A DNA stretch of 64,000 bases from the NCBI GenBank assembly GCA_009746045.1, contig RPFO01000359.1:363683-427682 (forward strand), read 5' to 3'. The DNA is from Mesostigma viride (lineage: Eukaryota; Streptophyta; Mesostigmatophyceae; Mesostigmatales; Mesostigmataceae). The position numbers were made by a program, and so were the translations under genes. Under the pieces are notes generated by a model. It was not told the DNA's origin and ran no database searches. It saw only the letters and a program-made list of their open reading frames with translations. Positions 38,286 through 48,429 of this stretch are shown here, in pieces (position 1 is the stretch's first letter; every line of letters starts with the position of its first letter).

Positions 38286-39475
38286 CTAGACTGGGGCCTG
38301 GGGGTGCCTGCCAAGGCTTGTGGTCGACGTGGATGACGTACCCCCGCCAGTATACCGGTTTCCCCCCTGCGCTTTGCCGGTCAGCTGGAGGTAGCTGTCG
38401 GCCATAGCTCGCGTCGCCGTTGTCAGTTGCTGGGCCAGGGTCAGGTCGTTGTCCAGCGTGAAGCGAGTCCCCGAGAGCTTCTTGCGGTTTTTAAGAAACA
38501 ACAGCTCAGTGTCCGCCATGTACTTAAAAGTGAGGAGCAGGGGAGCCGGGCCAGCCTTACCCCGCGCGCGGGGAAGGCGGGCAGCCGACATCCGCAGCTC
38601 ACCAGTTATGTGCATGGGGGCAAGAATGTCGCGCTTAAATGCCGTGAGAAGAGTCGTCGAGGTCTCATCTTTGGGCTGGTCGAAGTGCTTGACGATGACA
38701 TTGTGGCTGCGCTGGGTGCGGTCGGCCTCCTCGCGGAGGTCGAGGGCTTGTTGCTTAAGCTTTGCCGCGATGGTGGAGGTGGTGGAGGTGGCGTGGTGCT
38801 TGAGCACGGGTCCGCCCAGGTCTGGGTGGGAGGGGCATCGCCGGTCGGGCCAGCGGGGGCTGGCTTGGCGGCAATGTCCTTCACCGCCTGGGCGGTGATG
38901 CCTGCGGTTATCTGCATGCACTCGATGGCGATGGCGGTGTCCTCGAGGCGCTGGTCGATGTCGAGGAGCTGGGCCTTGAGGGCGGCGGTGTAGGTACGTG
39001 GCGGTGGCAGTGGAGGTGGAGGCGAGGAGGGTGGAGGTGGAGGTGACGGTGGTGGAAATGTGAGGGATCGAGCTCAGCAGCCAGCGTGCCTCCCATTGCC
39101 GCCACATCAGACTGTGGCAAGGGGGGTCACGTGCTGCTCGAAAGCTTCCTTAAGGAGGGTGCGGACGATGGATTCTGTCGCGACGGTTGGAGGGGGGGGG
39201 CAGATCTCGGCTTCGGAACGCCCGGGGAGGGAGCAGAGGGCGAAGCGCTGGAGCCGGGGTCTATTCATGCGGAGAACTTTCGGGAGATCTTCGGCGGTGA
39301 CGAAAGGCTGGCCACTTGGCCAGCGGCCGCGGTCAAGGGGCTGAGAAAACTGAGAAATGACAAGGGACTGAGAAAACTGAGAAATGACAAGGGACTGAGG
39401 AAACTGAGAAATGGCAAGGGACTGAGAATGCTGAGAAACAGGGGCGACTGAGAAAACTGAGAAAATGCACACCAT
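38286..39475 (-). pseudogene. LINE ORF1-like RNA-binding protein, frameshifted
   Basis: The best part (38286-38800, minus) reads LREEADRTQRSHNVIVKHFD and AARLPRARGKAGPAPLLLTF, then LKNRKKLSGTRFTLDNDLTL. This is the layout of the L1-type ORF1 RNA-recognition and C-terminal domains. Upstream, in another frame, a heptad-like helix (LKAQLLDIDQRLEDTAIAIE) fits the ORF1 coiled coil. Frame changes lie near 38815 and 39107. The N-terminal portion (EDLPKVLRMNRPRLQRFAL) is probably part of the same protein. It faces LINE copy A tail to tail. Confidence 0.65.
39340..39455. repeat. 27-bp minisatellite
   Basis: About four copies of CTGAGAAAACTGAGAAATG plus ACAAGGGA. The period of 27 bp keeps the minus-strand frame (SQFSQSLVI repeats). 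Confidence 0.85.
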
Positions 39476-39479
39476 AGAC

Positions 39480-40169
39480 CTTATGCTAGCAGCGGCGATC
39501 TGCCAACAAAATAATCAGCATTGTTGCAAACATGGCTAGCAAGACATATGAAATCTTTATTATAAAAATTGAATAAATTAAATTTATTCTCTAGATTTGC
39601 TGGCCACATTTGTCATCATCGCTGCATTTCCCCTTGGCACATTTCTCACAATGGGTCTGCAATAAACCTGCCTATGTTGTTGACATGGCTGTCCTTTACG
39701 CTGCATGCTACTCGTGCAGGAACTGTACAAAATCGACCCCATGCGCCAGCTCTACGTCCCAAAAATCGGGGACTACCAAGGCATAAAGGCTGAATTCGCA
39801 CTGCGCCAGTTTGCCGTTTGTCTGCATCACAACATAAGAATTAGTATGAAAAATAAAGGCAGAACACGGGAACAAAAATCAAGCTCATGTGTAAGAAAGC
39901 TTTCTATATGCAGCTGCACTACAAGAAACAGAAAACTAAACCTCTGGAGAGAATCGAGTAAAGACATCACCTGTGCACTACAATTGGTTACCAAGTCTGA
40001 TCTGACGAAAGATGAGATTGCTGACACGCACAAAACATTGAAAGGGTGACCCAAGTGAAAGCCTATGTAGCACCACCATTATCGAGATGTACAAGACCAA
40101 GAAACCACGACATTGCATATGACCGACGCATTGAAAACGGGAAAACAAGTTCATTAACTGTGAAAAAAA
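39480..40169. other. Anonymous AT-rich DNA
   Basis: No supported gene. A plus-strand frame at 39705-40049 (YKIDPMRQLYVPKIGDYQG) has some protein-like composition but no recognised domain. Confidence 0.4.
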
Positions 40170-40344
40170 ATTAAATTAAATTATAACATGTCTCCGTTGG
40201 GAGATCATGTAGCACATATTCCAGGTTGGATGGGTGGTGTGGAGGGAGCCGCGTAATCGAACTAACCTAACTCTAAGCTATAGCTAGTCTAGAAAAGCCT
40301 ATCTACGCTACTCATCAAAACGGCTCCTCCTTTTGGGGGGAGGC

Positions 40345-41120
40345 AGTTACGTTAAATAGTGCCGGAACCTTTTGCCGCCTGAGGCAAATCGGTCCGTCAC
40401 ACTATTTTGCCCGGAATAACCACTTCCGAGCACCCAAGTTAATTCGGCCGAATTAACTTGGGTGCTCGGAAGTGGTTATTCCGGGCAAAATAGTGTTCCG
40501 GCCCGATTTGCCTCAGGCGGCAAAAGGTTCCGGCACTATTTAACGTAACTAAAACCTGGCCTCGTGGAGGGTGGGTTGAATATGAGACATCCGCCTAGGC
40601 CACTGAGCACGCACCACTAAATGCGCCGGAGCTGCCCGGATTCGAACCCCTGACCTCCAAGTTGCACAGGTTTTAGTTACGTTAAATAGTGCCGGAACCT
40701 TTTGCCGCCTGAGGCAAAAGGTTCCGGCACTATTTAACGTAACTGCCTCCCCCCAAAAGGAGGAGCCGTTTTGATGAGTAGCGTAGATAGTGAACCTGTG
40801 CAACTTGGAGGTCAGGGGTTCGAATCCGGGCAGCTCCGGCGCATTTAGTGGTGCGTGCTCAGTGGCCTAGGCGGATGTCTCATATTCAACCCACCCTCCA
40901 CGAGGCCAGGTTTTAGTTACGTTAAATAGTGCCGGAACCTTTTGCCGCCTGAGGCAAATCGGTCCGTCACACTATTTTGCCCGGAATAACCACTTCCGAG
41001 CACCCAAGTTAATTCGGCCGAATTAACTTGGGTGCTCGGAAGTGGTTATTCCGGGCAAAATAGTGTGACGGACCGATTTGCCTCAGGCGGCAAAAGGTTC
41101 CGGCACTATTTAACGTAACT
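40345..41120. mobile_element. Foldback element complex, AGTTACG palindromes, TSD GAGGC
   Basis: A 776-bp insert flanked by GAGGC (40340-40344, 41121-41125). It contains 206-bp palindromes at 40345-40550 and 40915-41120 and a 70-bp palindrome at 40675-40744. Spacers related to those at 31.5 kb are present in opposite orientations (40551-40674 and about 40792-40914). Between them, 40745-40791 is an inverted copy of the flanking LINE end (40298-40344). The first palindrome has unequal arms (GGTCCGTCAC against the GGGCCGGAAC variant). Confidence 0.9.
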
Positions 41121-41671
41121 GAGGCGGCTTGCCCACAGGGGCTGGCGTGTGCGCCTTGACAATCTTCTTCCACCGCGTCTTGTCCTGCATGGCAGTCCAA
41201 AGACGGGAGAGAGAGTGGATGCGGTACTCAAACTGGGCTGGGACCACTAGGTCGGCCAGCAACATCTGGGTATAGGTCATGGCATGTTTCCCTACCTTTT
41301 TAGGAATGTTCTTGGGGCCAGGCCAGGTCAAAATGTGCCGCCCCGGTTGGCCGAGCCGCTGGGGACCGGCCAGACCAAGGGCGGTGTCGACCTGGCTGGT
41401 GCGAGCAAGATGTCCTACAAATGCTATCCTACGCTGCCTAATCTCGTCCGAAATACGCGGCATACTGTGATACAAAGACTCTAATGACCTACGCTGAGAA
41501 AACCCGACATTCAGGACCTGTCGGAGCATCCGGGTTACCGTGCCGTCTAGCTTGGCTGCCAGTGTTGCCGTGAGTGTCCATGCCTCGGCGCCATACGTGA
41601 GCACCGTGAGGACGAGGACCTTGAAGAGCATGCGCTTGCGGTGCTCGTCCAGGCCCTTGGAGCGCCAGTAG
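41121..41671 (-). pseudogene. LINE B C-terminal region
   Basis: LTYGAEAWTLTATLAAKLDG and RISDEIRQRRIAFVGHLART are typical of the thumb/C-terminal part of many non-LTR RTs: the YGAEAW box, then a helix ending in GHLART. It continues from 42702 and ends in the second foldback insert. Confidence 0.87.
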
Positions 41672-42701
41672 AGTTATTATAAATAGTGACGGAACCTTTT
41701 TGCCACTTGGCAATTAGGTCCGTCACTATTTATCCGGCGAAAACCACTCGCCGGCATCTATTCCGCGTTAAGTTCACGTGAACGTGGCGCGGAATTGATG
41801 CCGGCGAGTGGTTTTCGCCGGATAAATAGTGACGGACCTAATTGCCAAGTGGCAAAAAGGTTCCGTCACTATTTATAATAACTAAAACGTCGTAGTGTGG
41901 GGGCCGATATCTATCGTACCGCTGATGCCTACTGCAGTACCGAATCTCGCCTTAACGATATTCCAACCGGGCTTTTTTTCCCTTCTGGCACTTTCGTTTG
42001 GCCTTCTGGTATCTATTCCGGTATTTGGAAATACTCGTGTCACCACAGGGATTCGAACCCCCGACTTACGAGGTCTTAGTTATTATAAATAGTGACGGAA
42101 CCTTTTTGCCACTTGGCAATTAGGTCCGTCACTATTTATCCGGCGAAAACCACTCGCCGGCATCAATTCCGCGCCACGTTCACGTGAACTTAACGCGGAA
42201 TAGATGCCGGCGAGTGGTTTTCGCCGGATAAATAGTGACGGACCTAATTGCCAAGTGGCAAAAAGGTTCCGTCACTATTTATAATAACTAAGACCTCGTA
42301 AGTCGGGGGTTCGAATCCCTGTGGTGACACAGGTATTTCCGAATACCGGAAGGATTGATACCAGAAGGCCAAACGAAAGTGCCAGAAGGGAAAAATGCCC
42401 GGTTGGAATATCGTTAAGGCGAGATTCGGTACTGCAGTAGGCATTAGCGGTACGATAGATATCGGCCCCCACACTACGACGTTTTAGTTATTATAAATAG
42501 TGACGGAACCTTTTTGCCACTTGGCAATTAGGTCCGTCACTATTTATCCGGCGAAAACCACTCGCCGGTATCAATTCCGCGCCACGTTCACGTACGTGAA
42601 CTTAACGCGGAATAGATACCGGCGAGTGGTTTTCGCCGGATAAATAGTGACGGACCTAATTGCCAAGTGGCAAAAAGGTTCCGTCACTATTTATAATAAC
42701 T
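41672..42701. mobile_element. Foldback element complex, AGTTATTATAAATAG palindromes, TSD AGTAG
   Basis: A 1030-bp insert flanked by AGTAG (41667-41671, 42702-42706). Three near-perfect palindromes of 212-216 bp (41672-41883, 42078-42289, 42486-42701) alternate with two copies of a spacer of about 195 bp in opposite orientations. The spacer contains the B box GGTTCGAATCC followed by CTGTGGTGACA, like a tRNA 3' half, and upstream GACCTCGTAAGTC could be an anticodon arm. The palindromes are related to the AGTTACG family (TAAATAGTG...CGGAACC, TTTTTGCC). Confidence 0.92.
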
Positions 42702-43262
42702 AGTAGGTGTTGAGCGAACGGAGCTTGGCCCAGGAGAGGCCGATGCGGGTGTCCACATCGTCGGCAGTGTCAGGAAGCCAACTCCCCAACAGCTTGAAGC
42801 GGTCGCGGAATGGGACCTCCGTCCCATCGAGCAGGCGCGGCAGCGGTGGGCGACTGGAGGCCCCAATCACCATCGCCTCAGTTTTGACACTAATCTCCAA
42901 CCCCACCGCCCTCGCCTGACCAGGCCCAGACAGTCCAGCCAGGTCTGAATGTGCTCGGGGCGCGCGATGAGGGTGGTGTCGTCCGCATAAATCAGGTCAG
43001 CCAGGCGGTAACCCGTGCTAACCCCGCCGTGCCCACGCTCGTTAAGGATGTCCAAGCCTGGCTCGAACCCCTAGTTAAGAGCAGTAAAGCGCGCACGTGC
43101 CTGGCGCATGACGTGGTCCACGACAATAATGAACAGGTATGGAGACAGGACACAACCTTGCCACACCCCGTGGTGAAGGGGGAATGGTGGGGTGTTGCCT
43201 TCCGCAGTCCGCACTACTGCTTGTGAGCCCTAGCATACAGTCGGCGAATGGCAGCAATAAAA
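42702..43262 (-). pseudogene. LINE B reverse transcriptase palm
   Basis: YRLADLIYADDTTLIA carries the catalytic YADD. It is followed in a second frame by GLEISVKTEAMVIGA and LLGSWLPDTADDVDTRIGLS, the classic post-palm motifs of non-LTR RTs. One frame change lies near 42890. The reading continues after the foldback insert at 41671. Confidence 0.87.
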
Positions 43263-43744
43263 GTTGGTTGGAGACCCATCTAGGGTCCACATGGGTCCTC
43301 AGAGATAGAGGATCTTGTACAGATTACTACAATATACTTTATTGTAGTATTGGGCCAATGGCTGTACTTCACTAGTACTCGCCAATGGGATAACGCCACG
43401 TAGAATGTGTGGGCGTCTCCCAGGCCTCCACGTCACCGGCTGGTCAAGGGCCGGTGTAGTCCTGTCAGTAGGACTGAGCCGACTATCGGCCTATCATGTA
43501 TGCGCATCTGCCTTGGTACCTCCTAGAGGATTCTAGAAGTATCTAACACGCGGCATGCACTGAACTACATGGAATGCATGTCCACGTAGGATATTCAGCA
43601 AGACTGATGAAGGTGCCAAGCGCAACAGGTTCTTATGCGCAACGAAGACGAATTATGCAATGACGACAATAACGTATGAGAACAATAAACACAACGTTCA
43701 TTTCATGCTTTCTGATTTACATCGCATTCCATTTATTTGCAACT
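43263..43744 (+). repeat. Cop3 5' LTR
   Basis: 482 bp, AGTTGGTTGG...TTTGCAACT, the reverse complement of the Cop2 LTR as drawn. It ends directly before TGTATTCATTG, as in Cop2, so no TGG-type primer site adjoins it. Confidence 0.92.
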
Positions 43745-43929
43745 TGTATTCATTGTCATTTCGACAACCGAGGGCAGTTTCCGTTAAAGCCTAGCCCGAG
43801 TGAGCATAGGCTTTGCCGAATTACTGTTGGCTCTGGCCCCGGTGAGCACAAGGACGACAGGACTAAACTTCGAGCCAGCGACCACCATGCGTACGTTATG
43901 GCTAGACGGAGTTTAGAAGGCTCGGAATC

Positions 43930-44544
43930 TGACTCGGACAGCCTGCATCTAATTCGGTTTTGATTCTTCATCAAGTTGATGTGCTGTAACCAGTTTACAT
44001 CAGCCGGTTCAGGCGTAGGGTGTATAAACTGGTTGATAGCACATGGTTGAAGAGATTTTCCCTTCTGAGCGGAATCTTTTTCAGCCTCGAATTGGATCCA
44101 AGCTGTTGGAATGTCAACGCAAGCCATCGAATCGTCAAGAACGGTTTGAATTGCGGTTTGCATTGCTTTGGTTTCGGCGGCCTGCATGCCTTTTGTCGAC
44201 CATGCTCGCCGTCAGGCTGAATTGGATATCATGCCGCTTTGGATACTTACGAGTATCATGCATCATAAAAGGAAGTTGCTTTGTGTTTTGCAAAGGCGGT
44301 TGAGTGATGAACGATTGGATTTCAGCATCATGCCTGGTTTCTCGGCAACATAAAGCGACGCTGTCTTTATTTCAACGAGCTTTTTTGCTATAGTAACGGA
44401 TGTTTTCTGCATGTTACTAATTGGCTCTTTTTCTTTTGGAAAGGCCGTGTGTGCTGTAAAGAGCTGGTTGGAAACCGTGGAAGGCTGGACATGTGCCTCA
44501 GGTGTGCCATGTTTTGTCTTTCCACCCTGCAGGAAACAAGCCAT
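43930..44544 (-). other. Unexplained minus-strand coding-like insert inside Cop3
   Basis: Two minus-strand frames (44544-44263, MACFLQGGKTKHGTPEAHVQ; and 44187 downward, MQAAETKAMQTAIQTVLDD) look protein-like and lie where Cop2 has gag. They are antisense to the element. I do not recognise them. A captured host-gene fragment is one explanation. Confidence 0.35.
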
Positions 44545-44860
44545 GACAACACAAGTACACGCCCAGTGACGTGATGCTTATACGTAAGAAGCTGGAATAT
44601 CCAAGCTGGAGCAAAGCCTGATTGAGATGCCAGCTGTGCCCCGGCCGGTGAGCACGGCGGTATTAAAATCCCGTCATTGTCTAGGGCCCCTGGGGAGGTT
44701 CCTAGTACATGGACGTATGTGCCCTGTGAGCATGTATATGATGGGATGGAACCCCTGGCAGTGAAGGCCTGCCAAGGCATAGCCCCCCACAAGAGGCTCG
44801 TTCCATTAATTAACGCGGATTAATGATCCTCTCTGTTTATATAACCCCTACAGCGTCCTC

Positions 44861-45225
44861 ATGGACGTTGATGAGAGTGGTTTCATGGCAGATGAGGGCT
44901 GCCAGGTGGTAGGGGCTCCAGCAGTAACCCCTACTGACCGTAAAGCTGCCCCAGTGAGCAGCAGTAAAAGTGCCCCTGTTTGTGGCATTCCTATCCATGC
45001 CTGGAATAAAAAGAGTACCCCAGAGGGAACTCTTTCTGTAAACAACACATGTGGATCTGCTCCTGTTTGAAGACAGATGCCACACAGTGTTGTCAATGCA
45101 GGTGCCCAAGTGAGCAACATATCCGTGAACAATACATGTGGTGCAGCTCCTGGTTGCAGCCAAGCACCCATTGATATTGTTAACAGTCAAGCTCCTCAGA
45201 GCAATAATCCTTGTTATTATCTAAC
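44861..45225 (+). pseudogene. Cop3 Pol leader fragment
   Basis: MDVDESGFMADEGCQVVGAP and onward match the first residues of Cop2 Pol almost exactly. A stop at 45068-45070 and the 45226 breakpoint end it. Confidence 0.85.
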
Positions 45226-45289
45226 TATATAAAAAACCATCGGGCATCCTGTGGCCCGTACGCCGTAGTTTTTTACGGAATTCAGTGAT

Positions 45290-45968
45290 TGTCAGGGTTT
45301 TGATCCTATGATCATGTGCCCAACTGCCTATGTGAGATAATTGTGTTTGTGGCCATCCTGATGTACACGGAGGTATTAGGGTTTGCGTCCCTAATAATCG
45401 CACCCGCCTGCCGTATATCTGGCCGATATAATTAATAGGCTAAGTAGGGCTTGCTGTGATATTTCCGGCACAATTTGTAGCAGTGAAAATAGTGCCGTAT
45501 AGAAAAAGTTACAGAGTGCCGAAGTTGTAATTTTGGCACAATACTTTTCGTACCTACGGTGTCAGAATTACTTGGATCATTGCTTGCGTGGCTGTGTCCA
45601 TAAATGATACTAGCGGACACACTAATAAGGCGTGACAAAATGTTTAAGTTGAGCCGTATGCACTTGTGGAAAGAAATCTGATATACTAGGTAGAGTACCA
45701 AGTGCTGGGCGCCGCGCCCTTCACCCATGTATGGGCCAAATGCATCCAACGCCCACGAATGCGCCGCTCCTAGCTGGACGGCCAATATTGCGTGGTTTTG
45801 TGACTTGCCAGCTTTCAGGCAGGCAACGTAGCATTTAACCTTTGGGTTGTCTCCTTAACAATTATGCCTCAGGCTCCGCAATAAAAACTGGCTATGGTAA
45901 CAAAGTTGAGATGAGTTACACATGCAATATATAATTTCGAGACGACTCCTAGGTCTATTTTCTTGACA
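45290..45968 (+). repeat. Left LTR of the gag-only element
   Basis: 679 bp, TGTCAGGG...TTCTTGACA. It looks identical to 47474-48152; the shadow frames within both copies are identical over 117 codons. Confidence 0.93.
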
Positions 45969-45980
45969 TGGTATCGGTCT
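45969..45980 (+). promoter_or_regulatory. Primer-binding site
   Basis: TGGTATCGGTCT directly after the LTR. The first nine bases match the site of the 5.4-kb element, so initiator-Met tRNA is the likely primer. Confidence 0.7.
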
Positions 45981-46200
45981 GAGGGGGGAGAGCATCTTCG
46001 AAATTTTAAAAAATTGCAAATTCGTACAAACCTGAAATCAACAAACCTGGAATCAACTCCCTGTGCTACAGCCAGTCAGTTTTTAATCCAAGAGTTCCGG
46101 CTCCTTGACGACAGCCTGTATTTCGTCTTTGTAGTCGTTGACCATCGTTGCTACCTCATCGCCATCTTATTGTCCTGAAATTTCTCTTTTTTCTTCAAGA

Positions 46201-47100
46201 ATGGCAACTGCAACTGTGGCAGCTACCACCAAGGCTACCAAGGACCTCAACCTGATTACCGCCTGCAAGAGCATCACTCCTTTCAATGGCTCCGACCCCA
46301 GCAAATGGGAGGACACGAAAATTCCGCTTGTAGCAATTGTGGCCGCTTTTGGCATGCTCAATATCCTGTTGGGCGTGGAAGATGATGAGCAGCGTGACTT
46401 TATTCTTTTTGCTGCTCTGACGCAGTGCCTAGTGGGCCCGGCTCTTAAGCTCGCGAATAATGTCCCCCAGAAAGTTGGGAGCATTGCCTATAAACGTCTA
46501 TGCGAGGAATACGAACAGCCAAAGCTTTTAATGAGCAATCGTCGTGCCCTTAGACGCAAGATTAATAGAATGAAACTGGAACGGGGACAGACCATGCGCC
46601 AATTTCTCACGCAGGGCGAGATGGATCACGCTGACCTACAAGCTGCCGGTGGCCACATGGCCGAGGAGGACCTGGCTGAAAATTTTATTGCTGGCGTGCC
46701 TGATGATTTACTGTCTGCACTTGCTTCTCTTAACCTGGCTGACAAAGTGACGCTTCAAGAAACCAAGGCCGCTCTTCTCAAGGCCTGGGATATTGTTCAC
46801 GGCACCAGGTCTGCCGAGGAGGCACACTCAGGCACCGCCTACCACACCCACCGTGGCCGCGGATGCGGGGGCGGGGGCAACCGCGGGGGACCTACTCGTG
46901 ATGCATCTGTCAAGTGCACCCACTGTGGCCGCTTCTCTCACGAGGCGGATACCTGCTGGCATAAGTACCCTCACCTGCGTCCCACCCGTGCCAATCACAC
47001 CGACGGGGGACAGCCAGCAGCCCATCTTACCTTCACCGGCACCACGGACACCACTCCCCCTGGCAACACCATGGACATCCCCTATGGGTTCCACACCTGA
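46201..47100 (+). CDS. Gag protein of the gag-only element
   Basis: An intact 299-residue frame from ATG 46201. The N-terminal two thirds have the copia Gag layout: FNGSDPSKWEDTKIPLVAI, a helical run with KLANNVPQKVGSIAYKRLCE, then SNRRALRRKINRMKLERGQT and NFIAGVPDDLLSALASL. A Gly/Arg-rich linker leads to one zinc knuckle CTHCGRFSHEADTC, which would bind the element RNA. The Thr/Pro-rich tail ends at TGA. The protein should assemble virus-like particles around its own RNA. Integrity of the frame together with the matching LTRs argues for recent activity. Confidence 0.9.
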   Translation: MATATVAATTKATKDLNLITACKSITPFNGSDPSKWEDTKIPLVAIVAAFGMLNILLGVEDDEQRDFILFAALTQCLVGPALKLANNVPQKVGSIAYKRLCEEYEQPKLLMSNRRALRRKINRMKLERGQTMRQFLTQGEMDHADLQAAGGHMAEEDLAENFIAGVPDDLLSALASLNLADKVTLQETKAALLKAWDIVHGTRSAEEAHSGTAYHTHRGRGCGGGGNRGGPTRDASVKCTHCGRFSHEADTCWHKYPHLRPTRANHTDGGQPAAHLTFTGTTDTTPPGNTMDIPYGFHT

Positions 47101-47473
47101 GACAGCACGCAGTAGCTTCAGCTGCCAGCTGCACCCAGCGACCAGACGTGGCGTCTTGAGAGCTGCAGCAGCACCTGAGCACCCCTGTCTCTAGGCATTG
47201 CCGCAGTCACCCACCCCGACCAGACGTGGCGGGCAGGAGCAGGAGTAACTGCCAGCATATCTGCCTCATCAGTGACAAGTACCAGTCACCAGCAATCAGT
47301 ACCAGAAATCACCGGCTGTAGCGCACTCCCAGGGACACTTGGGGGCTCCAGTCATCTTTGTGTTTGTAACAACCGTCTTTTGGTCCCTGTCACATCAGGA
47401 TAGCCGTGCAACTTAGGGGGGTGTCAGGGAACCTGTTGTATACCCGGCTACCCGGCTAGTTGAGCAAGGGGGG

Positions 47474-48152
47474 TGTCAGGGTTTTGATCCTATGATCATG
47501 TGCCCAACTGCCTATGTGAGATAATTGTGTTTGTGGCCATCCTGATGTACACGGAGGTATTAGGGTTTGCGTCCCTAATAATCGCACCCGCCTGCCGTAT
47601 ATCTGGCCGATATAATTAATAGGCTAAGTAGGGCTTGCTGTGATATTTCCGGCACAATTTGTAGCAGTGAAAATAGTGCCGTATAGAAAAAGTTACAGAG
47701 TGCCGAAGTTGTAATTTTGGCACAATACTTTTCGTACCTACGGTGTCAGAATTACTTGGATCATTGCTTGCGTGGCTGTGTCCATAAATGATACTAGCGG
47801 ACACACTAATAAGGCGTGACAAAATGTTTAAGTTGAGCCGTATGCACTTGTGGAAAGAAATCTGATATACTAGGTAGAGTACCAAGTGCTGGGCGCCGCG
47901 CCCTTCACCCATGTATGGGCCAAATGCATCCAACGCCCACGAATGCGCCGCTCCTAGCTGGACGGCCAATATTGCGTGGTTTTGTGACTTGCCAGCTTTC
48001 AGGCAGGCAACGTAGCATTTAACCTTTGGGTTGTCTCCTTAACAATTATGCCTCAGGCTCCGCAATAAAAACTGGCTATGGTAACAAAGTTGAGATGAGT
48101 TACACATGCAATATATAATTTCGAGACGACTCCTAGGTCTATTTTCTTGACA
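47474..48152 (+). repeat. Right LTR of the gag-only element
   Basis: Second 679-bp LTR copy, followed by the right GTGAT duplication. Confidence 0.93.
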
Positions 48153-48429
48153 GTGATCAACTCGTGATCGACGGGTGTCCTTTTCGCCTTTTCCCGTTGG
48201 GCGCAAGTCGACGGAATTTGGAGATCGTACAGGCTTCCGTGCGTGGTTAGACGGAAGACGGCGTATCTTGGGCGGCGGACGGAGTGCGTTGGTGCAGTGG
48301 GATACGATTGGCGTTCACTCGCTGAAATCTTTAATGGCTTTAAAGTCGTCTCGCAACATTTTGACGTTAGCGAATCGATCGAGCTTGACTGGAGCGTAGT
48401 TGGTAGATCTATAACGCCTTGCCACCTGT

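Larger units (their letters stand above)
40170..43262 (-). mobile_element. LINE copy B (non-LTR retrotransposon), split by two foldback elements
   Basis: The minus-strand order is RT palm (43262-42702), foldback insert, RT C-terminal region (41671-41121), foldback insert, last codons and stop (40344-40308), 3' UTR, and a TTAAATTAAATTA tail near 40170. The coding sequence reads on across both inserts once one 5-bp duplication is removed. At its 5' side it is cut by the Cop3 LTR at 43263. Confidence 0.88.
43263..45225 (+). mobile_element. Cop3: truncated and rearranged Cop2-family element
   Basis: Starts with a complete 482-bp LTR (43263-43744) nearly identical to the Cop2 LTRs. A degraded gag start (PGEHKDD, about 43830) follows, then about 700 bp unrelated to Cop2, then the gag-pol junction and the Pol start (44820-45225). 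It breaks off at 45226 in the middle of the Pol leader. No 3' LTR and no target duplication are seen. Confidence 0.85.
45290..48152 (+). mobile_element. Gag-only LTR retrotransposon (TR-GAG type), TSD GTGAT
   Basis: A 2863-bp element flanked by GTGAT (45285-45289, 48153-48157). Two 679-bp LTRs with no difference that I could see enclose 1505 bp holding a single gag gene. A primer-binding site follows the left LTR and GAGCAAGGGGGG precedes the right one. It has no protease, integrase or RT. Elements of this structure are called TR-GAG in plants. It is young and probably depends on an autonomous partner for mobility. Confidence 0.93.

Noticed and set aside
45432-45785. 117-codon minus-strand frame present twice (also 47616-47969)
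   Set aside because: It lies wholly inside the two LTR copies. Its duplication reflects LTR identity, not a gene pair.
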